A stretch of 64,000 bases of DNA from Lentzea alba (GTDB lineage Bacteria > Actinomycetota > Actinomycetes > Mycobacteriales > Pseudonocardiaceae): the NCBI RefSeq assembly GCF_011067745.1, contig NZ_JAAMPJ010000020.1, forward strand, positions 1-64,000, in the 5' to 3' direction. The position numbers and the translations under genes were made by a program. Below are positions 53,087-62,177 of this stretch, in pieces; the stretch's first letter is position 1; each line of letters opens with the position of its first letter. The notes under the pieces were generated by a model, which saw nothing but the letters and a program-made list of their open reading frames with translations, was not told the DNA's origin and made no database searches.

Positions 53087-53926
53087 GTCCGGGTTGCGGC
53101 CGTGACCGAGCACCGGCCGCTCCTCGACGCCGTGCGAGTACACCGTGCGGCCGCCCAGACGGATCTCCAGCGCGCCCGCGAACGCCGCTTCCACCTGGCC
53201 GGCGTTGGGTGACGGGTGCGCGGAGGCATCACGGCGCCACGTCTCCAGCGCCTGGCTGGCGGACCCGCCCACGACCGGCGCGCCACCCACGGTCAGCAAC
53301 GCCGCCAGTCGCGACGGCAGCAGGTTCAGAAGATCGTCCAACCGCGCCGAAGCCCAGCCGAAGCGCCGGTAACGCGCAGACTTGTGCCCGACCATCGCGT
53401 CCAACGTGTTGGCGGCGCGATATCCCAACAAACCGGGCACGCCGAAAACCGCACCCCACACCAACGGCGCCACGACCGCGTCCGACGTGTTCTCGGCCAC
53501 GGACTCGACGGTCGCGCGGGCCAGGCCGAACGTGTCCAGCCGGGAGGCGTCACGGCCGCACAGGTGCGGCAGCCGGGCCCGAGCGGCCTCGACGTCACCG
53601 GAGTCGAGCTCTCGGCCCATCGCGGTGCCCTCGGTAGCGAGCGAACGGCCGCCGAGCACCGCCCAGGTCGCCAGCGCCGTGGTGACCGTCTGTGCCAGCC
53701 AGTGCCGGCGCGCGAGACGTTCAACGGCCACACCAGCGGCCACGGTGCCACCGACCAGCACGGCCGTGTAAGCCACACCGGCAGCCTGCGAATCGGCGTA
53801 AACGCGCTTCTCGAGGGCCGCGGCCGAGCTTCCGAATGCCGCTACCGGGTGAAATCGGCGTGGATCACCGAACACCGCGTCCGCCGCCACGCCCAGCAAC
53901 AACCCCAACGCGCGACCCGCGCCCAC
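52994..53926 (-). CDS. cobD: Adenosylcobinamide-phosphate synthase
   Basis: 310 aa membrane protein from GTG at 53926. Typical CobD/CbiB motifs are DAVFGDPRRFHPVAAFG, ATVESVAENTSDAVVAPL, YRAANTLDAMVGHKSARYRRFGW and ASAHPSPNAGQVEAAFAGAL. It attaches the aminopropanol phosphate arm to cobyric acid. Its 3' end overlaps SURF1 by 93 bp, a long convergent overlap. It is divergent from jetA. Confidence 0.92.
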   Translation of the reverse strand: MGAGRALGLLLGVAADAVFGDPRRFHPVAAFGSSAAALEKRVYADSQAAGVAYTAVLVGGTVAAGVAVERLARRHWLAQTVTTALATWAVLGGRSLATEGTAMGRELDSGDVEAARARLPHLCGRDASRLDTFGLARATVESVAENTSDAVVAPLVWGAVFGVPGLLGYRAANTLDAMVGHKSARYRRFGWASARLDDLLNLLPSRLAALLTVGGAPVVGGSASQALETWRRDASAHPSPNAGQVEAAFAGALEIRLGGRTVYSHGVEERPVLGHGRNPDSGHVTRAVELSRVVGFGAGLISAFVALFRK

Positions 53927-53998
53927 GGCATCCTCCCCAGCTCGTCGAAGGCACGGTAGCGCCGCATCACACCAGCGCGCGCATTAGGGTGGCCGGTC

Positions 53999-55471
53999 GT
54001 GGAGCACAAGCGGCTGAAGCTGTACGCCTATCTGGACGCGCGCGATCACCAGCGCACGTACCTGGCGATCATGCGGCTGTTCACCTCCACGCTGCTCGCC
54101 GACCTGTCCGCGGGCGAGGTCGCCGGGGCGCTCGCGGGTCAGGAGCGCGAAGGCAAGGTCGACCAGGGCGAGAGCCGCATCGAGAACGTCATCAACCGCC
54201 TCAAGCAGCTGGTCGAGTGGGGCAACCTCGTCCAGGGCCGCCGAGAGGTCGTCGCGGCGAGCATCGCCGAGTTCCAGCACGGCAGCGTCCGGTACCAGGT
54301 GTCCAAGCTCGCCGTCCGCGTCCAGCGAGACGTCGACGAGCTGCTCAGGGTCCCCGAAGGCGCCCGCGAGGTCTCCCGCGAACTGCTCCCCGCCATCGAA
54401 CGCGGCCTCAACGAGCTGGGCGGCAGCCTCTCCGTCGCACTGCTCAACGAAGGCGACAAGACCAAGGAACTCCTGGCCGAGCGCGTCACCACGCTGTTCC
54501 TGCAGCACGCCGAGCTCGCGGCGACCGTCCGCGACTTCTACGCCTACCTCGGCCAGGTCGTCACGCGGAACCACCTGGCGCCCGAGGAGATCGCGGGCTT
54601 CCGGAACCTGCTGGTCGAGTACATCCAGCGGGTCGTCGAGGACGTCCTGAAGTTCACGCCCCCGATCGCGGAAGCCCTCGCCGCACTCACCAGAGCCCGC
54701 ACCGAACTCCTGCGGCTCCTCGGCACCGACCTCGGCCTCAACGTCGAACGCGCCCGCGGCCGCACGCCCGAGGACTGGCAGGAGCTCACGGACTGGTTCG
54801 TCGACCGCCCCGGCCGCCCGAGCCAGGTCACGGCGCTGCGAGAAGCAACGGCCCGCGCGATCGGCAGCCTCCTGGCGAGCGTCAAGAGAGCGACCTCCGG
54901 CGGCGGCCTGCTCCCCGGACGACGCGCCGAGTTGCTGAAGCTCGCGAGCTGGTTCGACAACTCGACCAGAGAAGAAGCGCACGAGATCTACGCGTCGGCG
55001 TTCGGTCTCTACAGCGCCCGCCACCTCTCCCCCGCGCCGGAACACGACTCCGACAACGAGCGCACGCCGTGGCGCGACGGCCCGGTCTGCGACGTGACGG
55101 TCAGCGTCCGATCCCGAGGCGACCGCGGCGGGCGCGGTCGGCCGTCACGGATCCTCGACGACCCGATGACCGAGCAGTCGTTGCTGGCGGAAGCCCGTGA
55201 GGCGGACGAGATCCGCGCCCGGCACGTCGCGGAACTGACCAAGGCCGCCGGAAACCTGGAGAACACGACGCTGACGCACGGCGCGTTGGAGGTCTTCTGC
55301 GAACTGCTCACGCTCGCGATGGCCCAGCGCGACTCGCCGAATGACAGCGGATCGGCCAGCGACCCCGTGCGCGGCCTCAAACTCGAGATCGCCCACGGCA
55401 CGACGACGCAGATCAAGTCGGCCGCCGGGACGCTCACCCTGCACGACGCGACGGTGGCCCTGAAGCAATGA
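53999..55471 (+). CDS. jetA: Wadjet type III JetA-like (DUF2397 / TIGR02677)
   Basis: 490 aa from GTG at 53999, with a TTAGGGT -10-like box just upstream. The DUF2397 start LKLYAYLDARDHQRTYLAIMRLF and RIENVINRLKQLVEWGNLVQ are visible, followed by long helices. It is the kleisin-like subunit that bridges the SMC heads in Wadjet (JetABCD), an MukBEF-type condensin that cleaves small circular plasmids. Start and stop couple to jetB (ATGA). Confidence 0.85.
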   Translation: MEHKRLKLYAYLDARDHQRTYLAIMRLFTSTLLADLSAGEVAGALAGQEREGKVDQGESRIENVINRLKQLVEWGNLVQGRREVVAASIAEFQHGSVRYQVSKLAVRVQRDVDELLRVPEGAREVSRELLPAIERGLNELGGSLSVALLNEGDKTKELLAERVTTLFLQHAELAATVRDFYAYLGQVVTRNHLAPEEIAGFRNLLVEYIQRVVEDVLKFTPPIAEALAALTRARTELLRLLGTDLGLNVERARGRTPEDWQELTDWFVDRPGRPSQVTALREATARAIGSLLASVKRATSGGGLLPGRRAELLKLASWFDNSTREEAHEIYASAFGLYSARHLSPAPEHDSDNERTPWRDGPVCDVTVSVRSRGDRGGRGRPSRILDDPMTEQSLLAEAREADEIRARHVAELTKAAGNLENTTLTHGALEVFCELLTLAMAQRDSPNDSGSASDPVRGLKLEIAHGTTTQIKSAAGTLTLHDATVALKQ

Positions 55472-56661
55472 ACCACTTGGACAACCTCTCCGACATCGAC
55501 GCCGCCAACGTGGTGCGGTGCGCCCGGACGTTGCTGCGCAGGCCCCTGCTCCGCCAGGACGGACCGGACGGCGAGCTGCTCAGCCTCGTCTACCGGCACC
55601 GGGCAACGCTCCAGGACCTGTTCGCGGGCCTGCTCGGCTACCGCCTGGTCGTGGAACGCCGGTTCGCGCGCCTCTACAAGTCCGGCCCCGGCAACGACGA
55701 CACGCGCGGCGTGCTCAGCATGTCCCCGCGCGGCTACGCCTATCTCGCCCTCACCCTCGCGGTCCTCACCGGCATCGGCCGCCAAACGCTGCTCTCCAGG
55801 CTGGTCGCCGACATCCGTTCCGCCGCGGTGGAAGCAGGCATCGACGCACCGGACGACGTCACCGAACGGCGTGCGCTCACCGCAGCTCTGCGGCACCTCG
55901 TTTCCCTTGGCGTACTTCAAGAAACCGAGGGTTCGGTCGCCCAGGACCTGCTCCCCCAGGAAGCCCTGATCACGATCGACACCGACCTGCTGGGCCAGCT
56001 CGTCACGGGCCCGGTCGGCGAGGCCCAGGACCCGGCCCACCTCATCGAACTGGCCGCCCGCCCCGGCCCGCGCGGCATCGAGCACGCCGTGCGGCGCAAG
56101 CTCGTCGAGACGCCGCTGGTGCTGTACGCGGACCTGCCGGACGAGCAGGCGGAGTGGCTGCGCCGCAACCAGCGCAAGGAAACCGCGTTGCTGGAGCAGG
56201 CGTTCGGCCTCTACACCGAGTGCCGCGTCGAGGGCGTGCTGGCCGCCGACCCCGAGGACTTCCTGACCGACCTGTCGTTCCCCGGCGTCTCGACGGTCGC
56301 GCGCATCACGTTGCTCGCGCTGCCCGACCTGCTCGACAGCGAGGACGAAGACCCACCCGCACGGCACGTCGTGGCGACCGAACGGATCCGCGAGGTCTGC
56401 GCCGGGCTGGTCGAGGACTACCCTGCCGCGTGGTCGAAGCAGTTCACCGACGACCTCGACCGGCTGGTCGCCGAGGTGACGGAACTCCTTCGCCGCATGG
56501 GTTTGGCTGTCCCGGCCGAAGACGGCGCGTGGTCCATCAGCGCGGCCGCGCACCGCTGGCTGCCGTCGCCCGACGGCGATCCCGAGCGAGAACAACCGGA
56601 ACCCGTTGTGGTGCCCGAAGTACCGAGTTGGTCCCTGTTCGACGAGGAGAACGTTTCATGA
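55468..56661 (+). CDS. jetB: Wadjet type III JetB-like (DUF2398 / TIGR02678)
   Basis: 397 aa, DUF2398 family. An N-terminal winged-helix region has ARTLLRRPLLRQDGPDGELLSLVYRH, then RLVVERRFARLYKSGPG, PRGYAYLALTLAVLT and EQAFGLYTECRVEGVLA. It is the KITE-like subunit that binds JetA. Its stop overlaps the jetC ATG (ATGA), so jetA-B-C form one coupled unit. Confidence 0.85.
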   Translation: MNHLDNLSDIDAANVVRCARTLLRRPLLRQDGPDGELLSLVYRHRATLQDLFAGLLGYRLVVERRFARLYKSGPGNDDTRGVLSMSPRGYAYLALTLAVLTGIGRQTLLSRLVADIRSAAVEAGIDAPDDVTERRALTAALRHLVSLGVLQETEGSVAQDLLPQEALITIDTDLLGQLVTGPVGEAQDPAHLIELAARPGPRGIEHAVRRKLVETPLVLYADLPDEQAEWLRRNQRKETALLEQAFGLYTECRVEGVLAADPEDFLTDLSFPGVSTVARITLLALPDLLDSEDEDPPARHVVATERIREVCAGLVEDYPAAWSKQFTDDLDRLVAEVTELLRRMGLAVPAEDGAWSISAAAHRWLPSPDGDPEREQPEPVVVPEVPSWSLFDEENVS

Positions 56662-59600
56662 GCAGGTGGCGGCTGCACCGCGGCGGCGTGGTCAACATCT
56701 GGCAGTACACCGAGCAGACGTTCGACTTCTCCGGTGGCCGCGCGATCTTCCAGGGCACCAACGGTTCCGGCAAGTCCCGCACGCTGGAGCTGCTGCTGCC
56801 GCTGTGCCTGGACGGCGACCTGCGCCAGCTCGGCTCGAAGGGCTTCGACACGGTCAGCATCCGGCGCCTGATGCTGGACGACTACGACGGCGGCCCGAAC
56901 CGCATCGGTTACGCGTGGGTCGAGCTGATCCGCGAAGCCGCCGACCACTCGGGCAACGAGTACCTGACCTGCGGCCTGGGCGTGAAGGCGTCGAAGACCT
57001 CGCAGGCGATCACGGACTCGTGGCGGTTCGTCACGCCCATGCGCGTCGGCACGGAACTGCAGCTCGCGGGCCCGGAACGCGTGCCGCACGGCCCGGCGCA
57101 GCTGCGTGATCTCATCGGCGCGGACTGCATGTTCGAGGAGCCGGCGTTCCGCGCGAAGATCGCCGATGCCGTCTACGGCGTGCCCGCGGCGCGGTATGGC
57201 GACCTGCTGCACCTCCAGCGGACGCTGCGCAACCCGGACGTCGGCCTGAAGGTGTTGGAAGGCCAGCTGGAGCAGATCCTCAGCGACGCCCTGCCGCCGC
57301 TGGACCAGACGATGGTCGAGCAGCTCGCGACGTCGTTCGACGACCTGGAGTCCATTCGCGAGAACATCGTGCGACTGTCCTCTGCGGACAGTGCGCTCAG
57401 CACGTTCCTCAAGACCTACCGCGACTACGCGTTCGGCGGGCTGCGCAGCGCGTCCGAACGGCTGGACGCCGCCGAGAAGTCGGTGACGAAGCTGCAGCGC
57501 GAGCAGGCGAAGCTCACGCAGGAGCTGGACGTCACGCGGATGGAGCGCGCGGCGTCCGAGCAGGCACTTGTCGACATGGAGACCGGCGAGCAGCAGGCCG
57601 AGGAGACCATCGCGGCGCTCAAGGAACTGCCGGCGTTCCGCGACCTGCAGGACCTCAAGACGCGCGAGAACCTGGTGGCGGAGAAGCGTTCTTCCGCCGT
57701 TGCCGCCCTCGAAACGGCCCATCGCCAGCGCGCCCAGGAAGACGCGTCGGTCGACAACGTGCTGCGGCTCCTGCGCAGGCTCGCCGAAGACCTCCAGGCC
57801 GCCGACGCGTTGAGCGACCCGCTGCGCGAGAACCTGCGCCTGGCCGGCATGGACTCCGATCTGGCGCCGGACGTCCCGCAGGTCCCCGCCGCCGAGGCCA
57901 CCGTGACCACGGATTCCGTCCGCGCCAAGCCGGATCCCGAGGCAGGGCCGCTGCCGATCGAACGCCGCGTGCCGCCCGCCGCCGCGACCGAGGACGTGCT
58001 GACCGCGCTGTCGTCGGTCGTCGACCAGACCTCGGGCATCGCTTCCCTTGCGCGCCAACGAGGTGCGCTCGCGATGGCGCTGCACGAACAGGCGCTGGCC
58101 CTGGACGCGCAGCAGCGCGAGGTGGAGTCGTTGCGGCAGAAGGCTCGCGACGCCCAGCTCAGCGCGACCGAGTCGACCTCCCTGCGCAACCAGGAGCTGC
58201 AGGAGCTGGCCGAGGTCGTGCAGACCTGGCTGGAGCAGGTCGAGGTGTGGACGTCGAGCGGCCCGCTGCTCGACGAACGCCCCGCGGACGCCCTGAGGTT
58301 GCCCCAGACCACCGATCCGGCCGCTGCCAAGGCGTTGAGCACGACGGCCCGCGAGTGGGTCGGCCCGCTGGTGCAGGCCGCTCGCGACGCCGCGCACGCG
58401 TTCACGCAGCAGCGCGCGGACCTGCGCGCACGACTCGACACGCTCGACGAGGAGCTGGTCGGCCTGCGTTCGGGCAACGAACGGGTGCCGGCCCCAGGCC
58501 AGTACACGTCACCCTCGCGCGACACGACTGCCGGCGCGCCCTTCTACCGCCTGGTGGACTTCGCGCCCACTTTGTCCGATTCCGAACGCGCCGGCCTGGA
58601 AGCCGCCCTACAAGCCAGCGGCCTCCTGGACGCCTGGGTAGCGGTTGATGAGGGGAGCTTTCATAAACCTCAGGTTTATGAAAGCTCCCCTCATCAACCT
58701 GGAAGCGATGTGTTCGCGGTGGCGCGTGAGGCGGTGAGCGGGCGCTCGTTGGCCGATGTGCTCGTGCCGGCCGTCGAGGGTTCGCCGGTGCTCGAGTCGA
58801 TCGTCGCCGACCTGCTGCGCGCGGTGTCGCTGGACGACATGACCACCACCGGCGACTGGCGCGCGGGTGTGCTGACCGGCCGCTGGACCAAGCCCGAGGC
58901 CGAGTTCATCGGTGCGGGCGCACGCGAAGCCGCCCGTGGCCGCCGCATCGCCGCGCTCGAAGAGGAACTCGCCGACCTGCGCGCCCAGCTCGGTGCCGCC
59001 GAGGACGAACTGGCCCGCGCCCACGAGCACGTCGCCACCTGGGAAGCGCACGTCGCGGCGTTCCCCGGCGACGGTGAACTGATCGCCAAGCACAGCCGCG
59101 TCCAGGCCGCCGAGGAGTCCGCGGCACGATCCCAGCAGCGCATGTTCGAGCTGCGGGACGCCTTGGACAACGCCAATTCCCGGCTCGAAGCGGCGCGCGG
59201 CGAACTCACTCGGCAGGCAGGCGATGCCGGTCTGCCGAGTGACACCGAGGCTCTGCGCCAGGCACAGGCCGCGGCGTCAGAAGCCCAGCGGACGGCCGAC
59301 CTGCTCGGTGACGCGGTGCGAAGGCGGTGCCAGGGCACGATTTCCGACCTCACCGACGCCTCGCACCGCTACCACGAGGCCGTCGCGGACCGGCAGAGCG
59401 CGGAAGCCGACGCCGACAGCCGGTGCGTCGACTACGCCGCCCAGGCCGGCACGCTCGCGGAACTGACCGACGCGGTCGGCGGCGAGGCCAAGGAGATCAG
59501 CGAACAGCTCACGCAGCTGGAGAAGTCGCGCAAGAGGATGCGCGAGGACCTCAAGGGCGTGCGCGAGAGCATCACGACCGCGCGCGAGCAGGCGGCGAAG

Positions 59601-60773
59601 CTGGAAGCGTTGCTGGAGACCAACTCCACGCAGGTCGCCGACGCCGCAGAAGCCATGGAACGGGCCAGGGCCAACTTCTCGGCGACGGTCCGCGCGCCGG
59701 GGCTGGTCGCGGCCGCGTGCCCGGACCTCGGCGTGAGCGACCAGCCCGGCGGCGACGCACCGCCCACCGGCGCCGCCCTCGAAGCCGCCGTCCGCCAGGC
59801 CATCGCCGACACCCCGGACCGCCGCGGCGGCACCGAGGCCACCGTGATCGCCAAGCTGCAGGCGTTGCAGACCTCGCTCGCCGGCAGCCACGACATCGCC
59901 GCCGAGCAGCACGCGGGCCTGCTGACCGTGACGGTGACCGGCGAGGAGGGCGCGAAACCCGTCGCCGTCGCCGCCCGCCAGGTCACCACGAAGCTGGCCG
60001 AGCAGCGCGGGTTCCTCGACGAGCAGTACCAGGGCATCTTCGCCGACTACCTGATCCGCGACCTCGCCGAGTGGCTGCGCGGCCAGATCACCGTCGCCGA
60101 GGACCTCACCAAGCGCATGAACGAGGTGCTCGGCCAGGCCCGGTCCAGCCAGGGCGTGCACGTCAAGCTGGCCTGGAAGTCGTCCAGCGCCCTCGACGAC
60201 CAGACCAGGCAAGCGCTTGCGCTGGTGCGCCTGCCGTTCGGCGAACGCACGGCCGAGCAGGACGCCACGCTGCGCCGCGTCTTCACCGAACGGATCGAGA
60301 ACGAGCGCGACACGCACTCCGGCGGCTACGCCGAGATCCTGTCGCGCGCCCTCGACTACCGGACGTGGCACCAGTTCACGGTCACCGTCGCCGACACCGG
60401 CCCGGACGGCAACCCGCGCGAACGGCGACTGCGCCAGCTCTCGTCCGGTGAGACCCGCCTGATCTCCTACGTGACGCTGTTCGCCGCCGCCGCGAGCTTC
60501 TACGACGCGGTGAGCGACGAGTTCGACCCGCTGCGCCTGGTCCTGCTCGACGAGGCCTTCGAACGGCTCGACGACCCGACCATCGCGCGCATGCTGGGCC
60601 TGCTGGTCGACCTCGACATGGACTGGGTGATCACCTGGCCGAGCGGCTGGGGCGTGTCCGACAAGATCCCGCGCATGCACATCTTCGACGTGCTGCGACC
60701 GAAGAACGGCCGTGGTGTCGCGTGCACGCAGACGACGTGGGACGGCGCGGTGCTCGACCGGGTCGATCCCTAG
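56658..60773 (+). CDS. jetC: Wadjet type III JetC-like SMC ATPase (TIGR02680)
   Basis: 1371 aa. Walker A is GTNGSGKS (33-40), the signature is LSSGETRLISY (~1261) and Walker B is LVLLDEAFERLDD (~1295-1305). Between them are two long coiled-coil stretches (~265-460, ~765-960) around a hinge region. It would extrude DNA loops using ATP. A 57-bp perfect palindrome is read in frame at residues ~662-681. The TAG stop lies in a CTAG shared with the convergent neighbour. JetD is not adjacent; it is at 62178-63197. Confidence 0.88.
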   Translation: MSRWRLHRGGVVNIWQYTEQTFDFSGGRAIFQGTNGSGKSRTLELLLPLCLDGDLRQLGSKGFDTVSIRRLMLDDYDGGPNRIGYAWVELIREAADHSGNEYLTCGLGVKASKTSQAITDSWRFVTPMRVGTELQLAGPERVPHGPAQLRDLIGADCMFEEPAFRAKIADAVYGVPAARYGDLLHLQRTLRNPDVGLKVLEGQLEQILSDALPPLDQTMVEQLATSFDDLESIRENIVRLSSADSALSTFLKTYRDYAFGGLRSASERLDAAEKSVTKLQREQAKLTQELDVTRMERAASEQALVDMETGEQQAEETIAALKELPAFRDLQDLKTRENLVAEKRSSAVAALETAHRQRAQEDASVDNVLRLLRRLAEDLQAADALSDPLRENLRLAGMDSDLAPDVPQVPAAEATVTTDSVRAKPDPEAGPLPIERRVPPAAATEDVLTALSSVVDQTSGIASLARQRGALAMALHEQALALDAQQREVESLRQKARDAQLSATESTSLRNQELQELAEVVQTWLEQVEVWTSSGPLLDERPADALRLPQTTDPAAAKALSTTAREWVGPLVQAARDAAHAFTQQRADLRARLDTLDEELVGLRSGNERVPAPGQYTSPSRDTTAGAPFYRLVDFAPTLSDSERAGLEAALQASGLLDAWVAVDEGSFHKPQVYESSPHQPGSDVFAVAREAVSGRSLADVLVPAVEGSPVLESIVADLLRAVSLDDMTTTGDWRAGVLTGRWTKPEAEFIGAGAREAARGRRIAALEEELADLRAQLGAAEDELARAHEHVATWEAHVAAFPGDGELIAKHSRVQAAEESAARSQQRMFELRDALDNANSRLEAARGELTRQAGDAGLPSDTEALRQAQAAASEAQRTADLLGDAVRRRCQGTISDLTDASHRYHEAVADRQSAEADADSRCVDYAAQAGTLAELTDAVGGEAKEISEQLTQLEKSRKRMREDLKGVRESITTAREQAAKLEALLETNSTQVADAAEAMERARANFSATVRAPGLVAAACPDLGVSDQPGGDAPPTGAALEAAVRQAIADTPDRRGGTEATVIAKLQALQTSLAGSHDIAAEQHAGLLTVTVTGEEGAKPVAVAARQVTTKLAEQRGFLDEQYQGIFADYLIRDLAEWLRGQITVAEDLTKRMNEVLGQARSSQGVHVKLAWKSSSALDDQTRQALALVRLPFGERTAEQDATLRRVFTERIENERDTHSGGYAEILSRALDYRTWHQFTVTVADTGPDGNPRERRLRQLSSGETRLISYVTLFAAAASFYDAVSDEFDPLRLVLLDEAFERLDDPTIARMLGLLVDLDMDWVITWPSGWGVSDKIPRMHIFDVLRPKNGRGVACTQTTWDGAVLDRVDP
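58643..58699. repeat. 57-bp perfect palindrome inside jetC (element copy B)
   Basis: Two perfect 28-nt arms flank C58671. The left arm runs from GGTTGATGAGGGG to TTTCATAAACCT. 57 nt is 19 codons, so the reading frame is kept and the product gains a segment such as DEGSFHKPQVYESSPHQ. It aligns to copy A at 19967-20021 with all differences compensated. Confidence 0.88.
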
Positions 60774-61510
60774 AACGGAACTTCGGTGTCCAGCGGGGCG
60801 GTCCCGCGACCGGAGAGCGCGCGGCAGAACTCGACCGCGTCGAACTCCAGTTCCGGACCGCCCTCGCCCCAGGTCCCACCGGCGGGTCCGGTCAGGCGCA
60901 ACGTGAACGGCCGGCCGTGCCGCGCGGCCCACTCGCGGACCACGTCGTCGACGAGCACGCCGTCGTGGTCGGCGGTGAGCACCAGCGGAGCGCCGGTGGC
61001 GCGCGAGATGTCGACGCGGTGCATCCACGGGTCGCGGGTCATGATCACGTCGGACAGGAACCCGAGCGTCCACGCCTCGTCCCGGCCGTTGACCGACTGC
61101 GTGCCCGGCATCTTCCGGCCGCGCACGAACCACGGGGTGCGCCGCCGTGCCTTGGCCGCTCGCGGGCTCACCTCGGCGTAGCGGGCGACGATCTGGGCGG
61201 GCGTCATCGTGGCCCGTTCGCCGACCTGCAGGGCGGTCAGCTCGTCGATGAACACGCCGTCACGGGACTGGGCGAGCTTGACCTGGCGCATGCTCTCCCG
61301 CATCGACGCGGACATCTCGGCCATGCCGAGCAGGTGCGCGGCCATCGCCCGCACGTCCCACCCCGGGCAGCCGGTGGGTGTGGCCCAGTCCTCGGGCGCG
61401 AGACCTTCGAGCAGGGCGAGGAAGCGCTCGTACTCGGTCTTCGCCAGACGCATGGCGGTGTCGCGGTCGAGCGCGGACGCGCGCGGTCTCGAATCGAGTG
61501 CGGTGGTCAT
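60770..61510 (-). CDS. Maleylpyruvate isomerase-like mycothiol-dependent protein (DinB fold)
   Basis: 246 aa. The DinB/MDMPI_N-type helical bundle shows TPTGCPGWDVRAMAAHLLG with a metal-ligand His, and FLSDVIMTRDPWMHRVDIS with a second. A C-terminal MDMPI_C-like domain follows (~175-246). Members use mycothiol or bind metals; the substrate here is unknown. It is co-transcribed with the TetR gene (ATGA) and has stop codons interlocked with jetC (CTAG). Confidence 0.82.
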   Translation of the reverse strand: MTTALDSRPRASALDRDTAMRLAKTEYERFLALLEGLAPEDWATPTGCPGWDVRAMAAHLLGMAEMSASMRESMRQVKLAQSRDGVFIDELTALQVGERATMTPAQIVARYAEVSPRAAKARRRTPWFVRGRKMPGTQSVNGRDEAWTLGFLSDVIMTRDPWMHRVDISRATGAPLVLTADHDGVLVDDVVREWAARHGRPFTLRLTGPAGGTWGEGGPELEFDAVEFCRALSGRGTAPLDTEVPF

Positions 61511-62124
61511 CTTCTACTCCTCAGGGGAGGTCCGGGAAGGTCGAGTTCGTCGGCGAACATGTCGATCACGCGGGGCAGCTGACGGACCCAGCGGTCGCCG
61601 CCGGGGTCGTTGGCGAACTGCCGGTCCAGCAGCCCGCCTCCCAGCGCGAGGAAGAGGTCGAGGTCGGCGCTGTCGGTGATGCCGAGGCGGTGGAAGGTGC
61701 GCTGCAGCAGGCTCATGACCTCGACCGACGGGGCGTAGGCGGCCTCGGACGGCACGAAGCCGGGGATGGAGCGCTGGTTCATCAGCTGGTAGCGGGCGAG
61801 GTCGGCGATCGAGAAGTCGAAGAAGTGGCTCGCGATCGACAGCAGCGCCTCGCGCGGCGCTTCCGGCAGGTGGTCGAAGCTCGCTTCGGCTTCGGCCAGG
61901 AAGACGGTCCAGGCCTGGCCGAACATCGCGTCGTAGATCGCGTTCTTCGAGTCGAAGTGCGAGTACAGCGACGGTGAGCGCATCCCGATCATGGCCGCGA
62001 CCTCGCGCAACGTGACCGCGGCCAGCCCGTCGCGGCGCGCGATCTCCCACGCGGCGTCGACGATCTCCCGACGGGTTGCCTCACGCCGTTCGGCTTGCCT
62101 ATCACGATTAGGCAGAACGCTCAT
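61507..62124 (-). CDS. TetR-family regulator
   Basis: 205 aa from ATG at 62124; a longer start at GTG 62145 is possible. The HTH is TRREIVDAAWEIARRDGLAAVTLREVAAMIGMRSPSLYSHF-like; the visible core is VTLREVAAMIGM...SLYSHF. A WHG-type C-terminal ligand domain follows. It probably represses its own operon with the isomerase-like gene. The divergent jetD start is only 53 bp away, so it could also control jetD. Confidence 0.85.
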   Translation of the reverse strand: MSVLPNRDRQAERREATRREIVDAAWEIARRDGLAAVTLREVAAMIGMRSPSLYSHFDSKNAIYDAMFGQAWTVFLAEAEASFDHLPEAPREALLSIASHFFDFSIADLARYQLMNQRSIPGFVPSEAAYAPSVEVMSLLQRTFHRLGITDSADLDLFLALGGGLLDRQFANDPGGDRWVRQLPRVIDMFADELDLPGPPLRSRR

Positions 62125-62177
62125 GGTTAGGTACGGTCCGCTCACCGCCGCGAACTGTCAAGGCCTAAGTTGGGGAC

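Noticed and set aside
53999-60773. Wadjet system with jetD missing
   Set aside because: At first jetD seemed absent because the next gene is on the other strand; the 62178-63197 product then proved to have DUF3323/DUF2399-like sequence.
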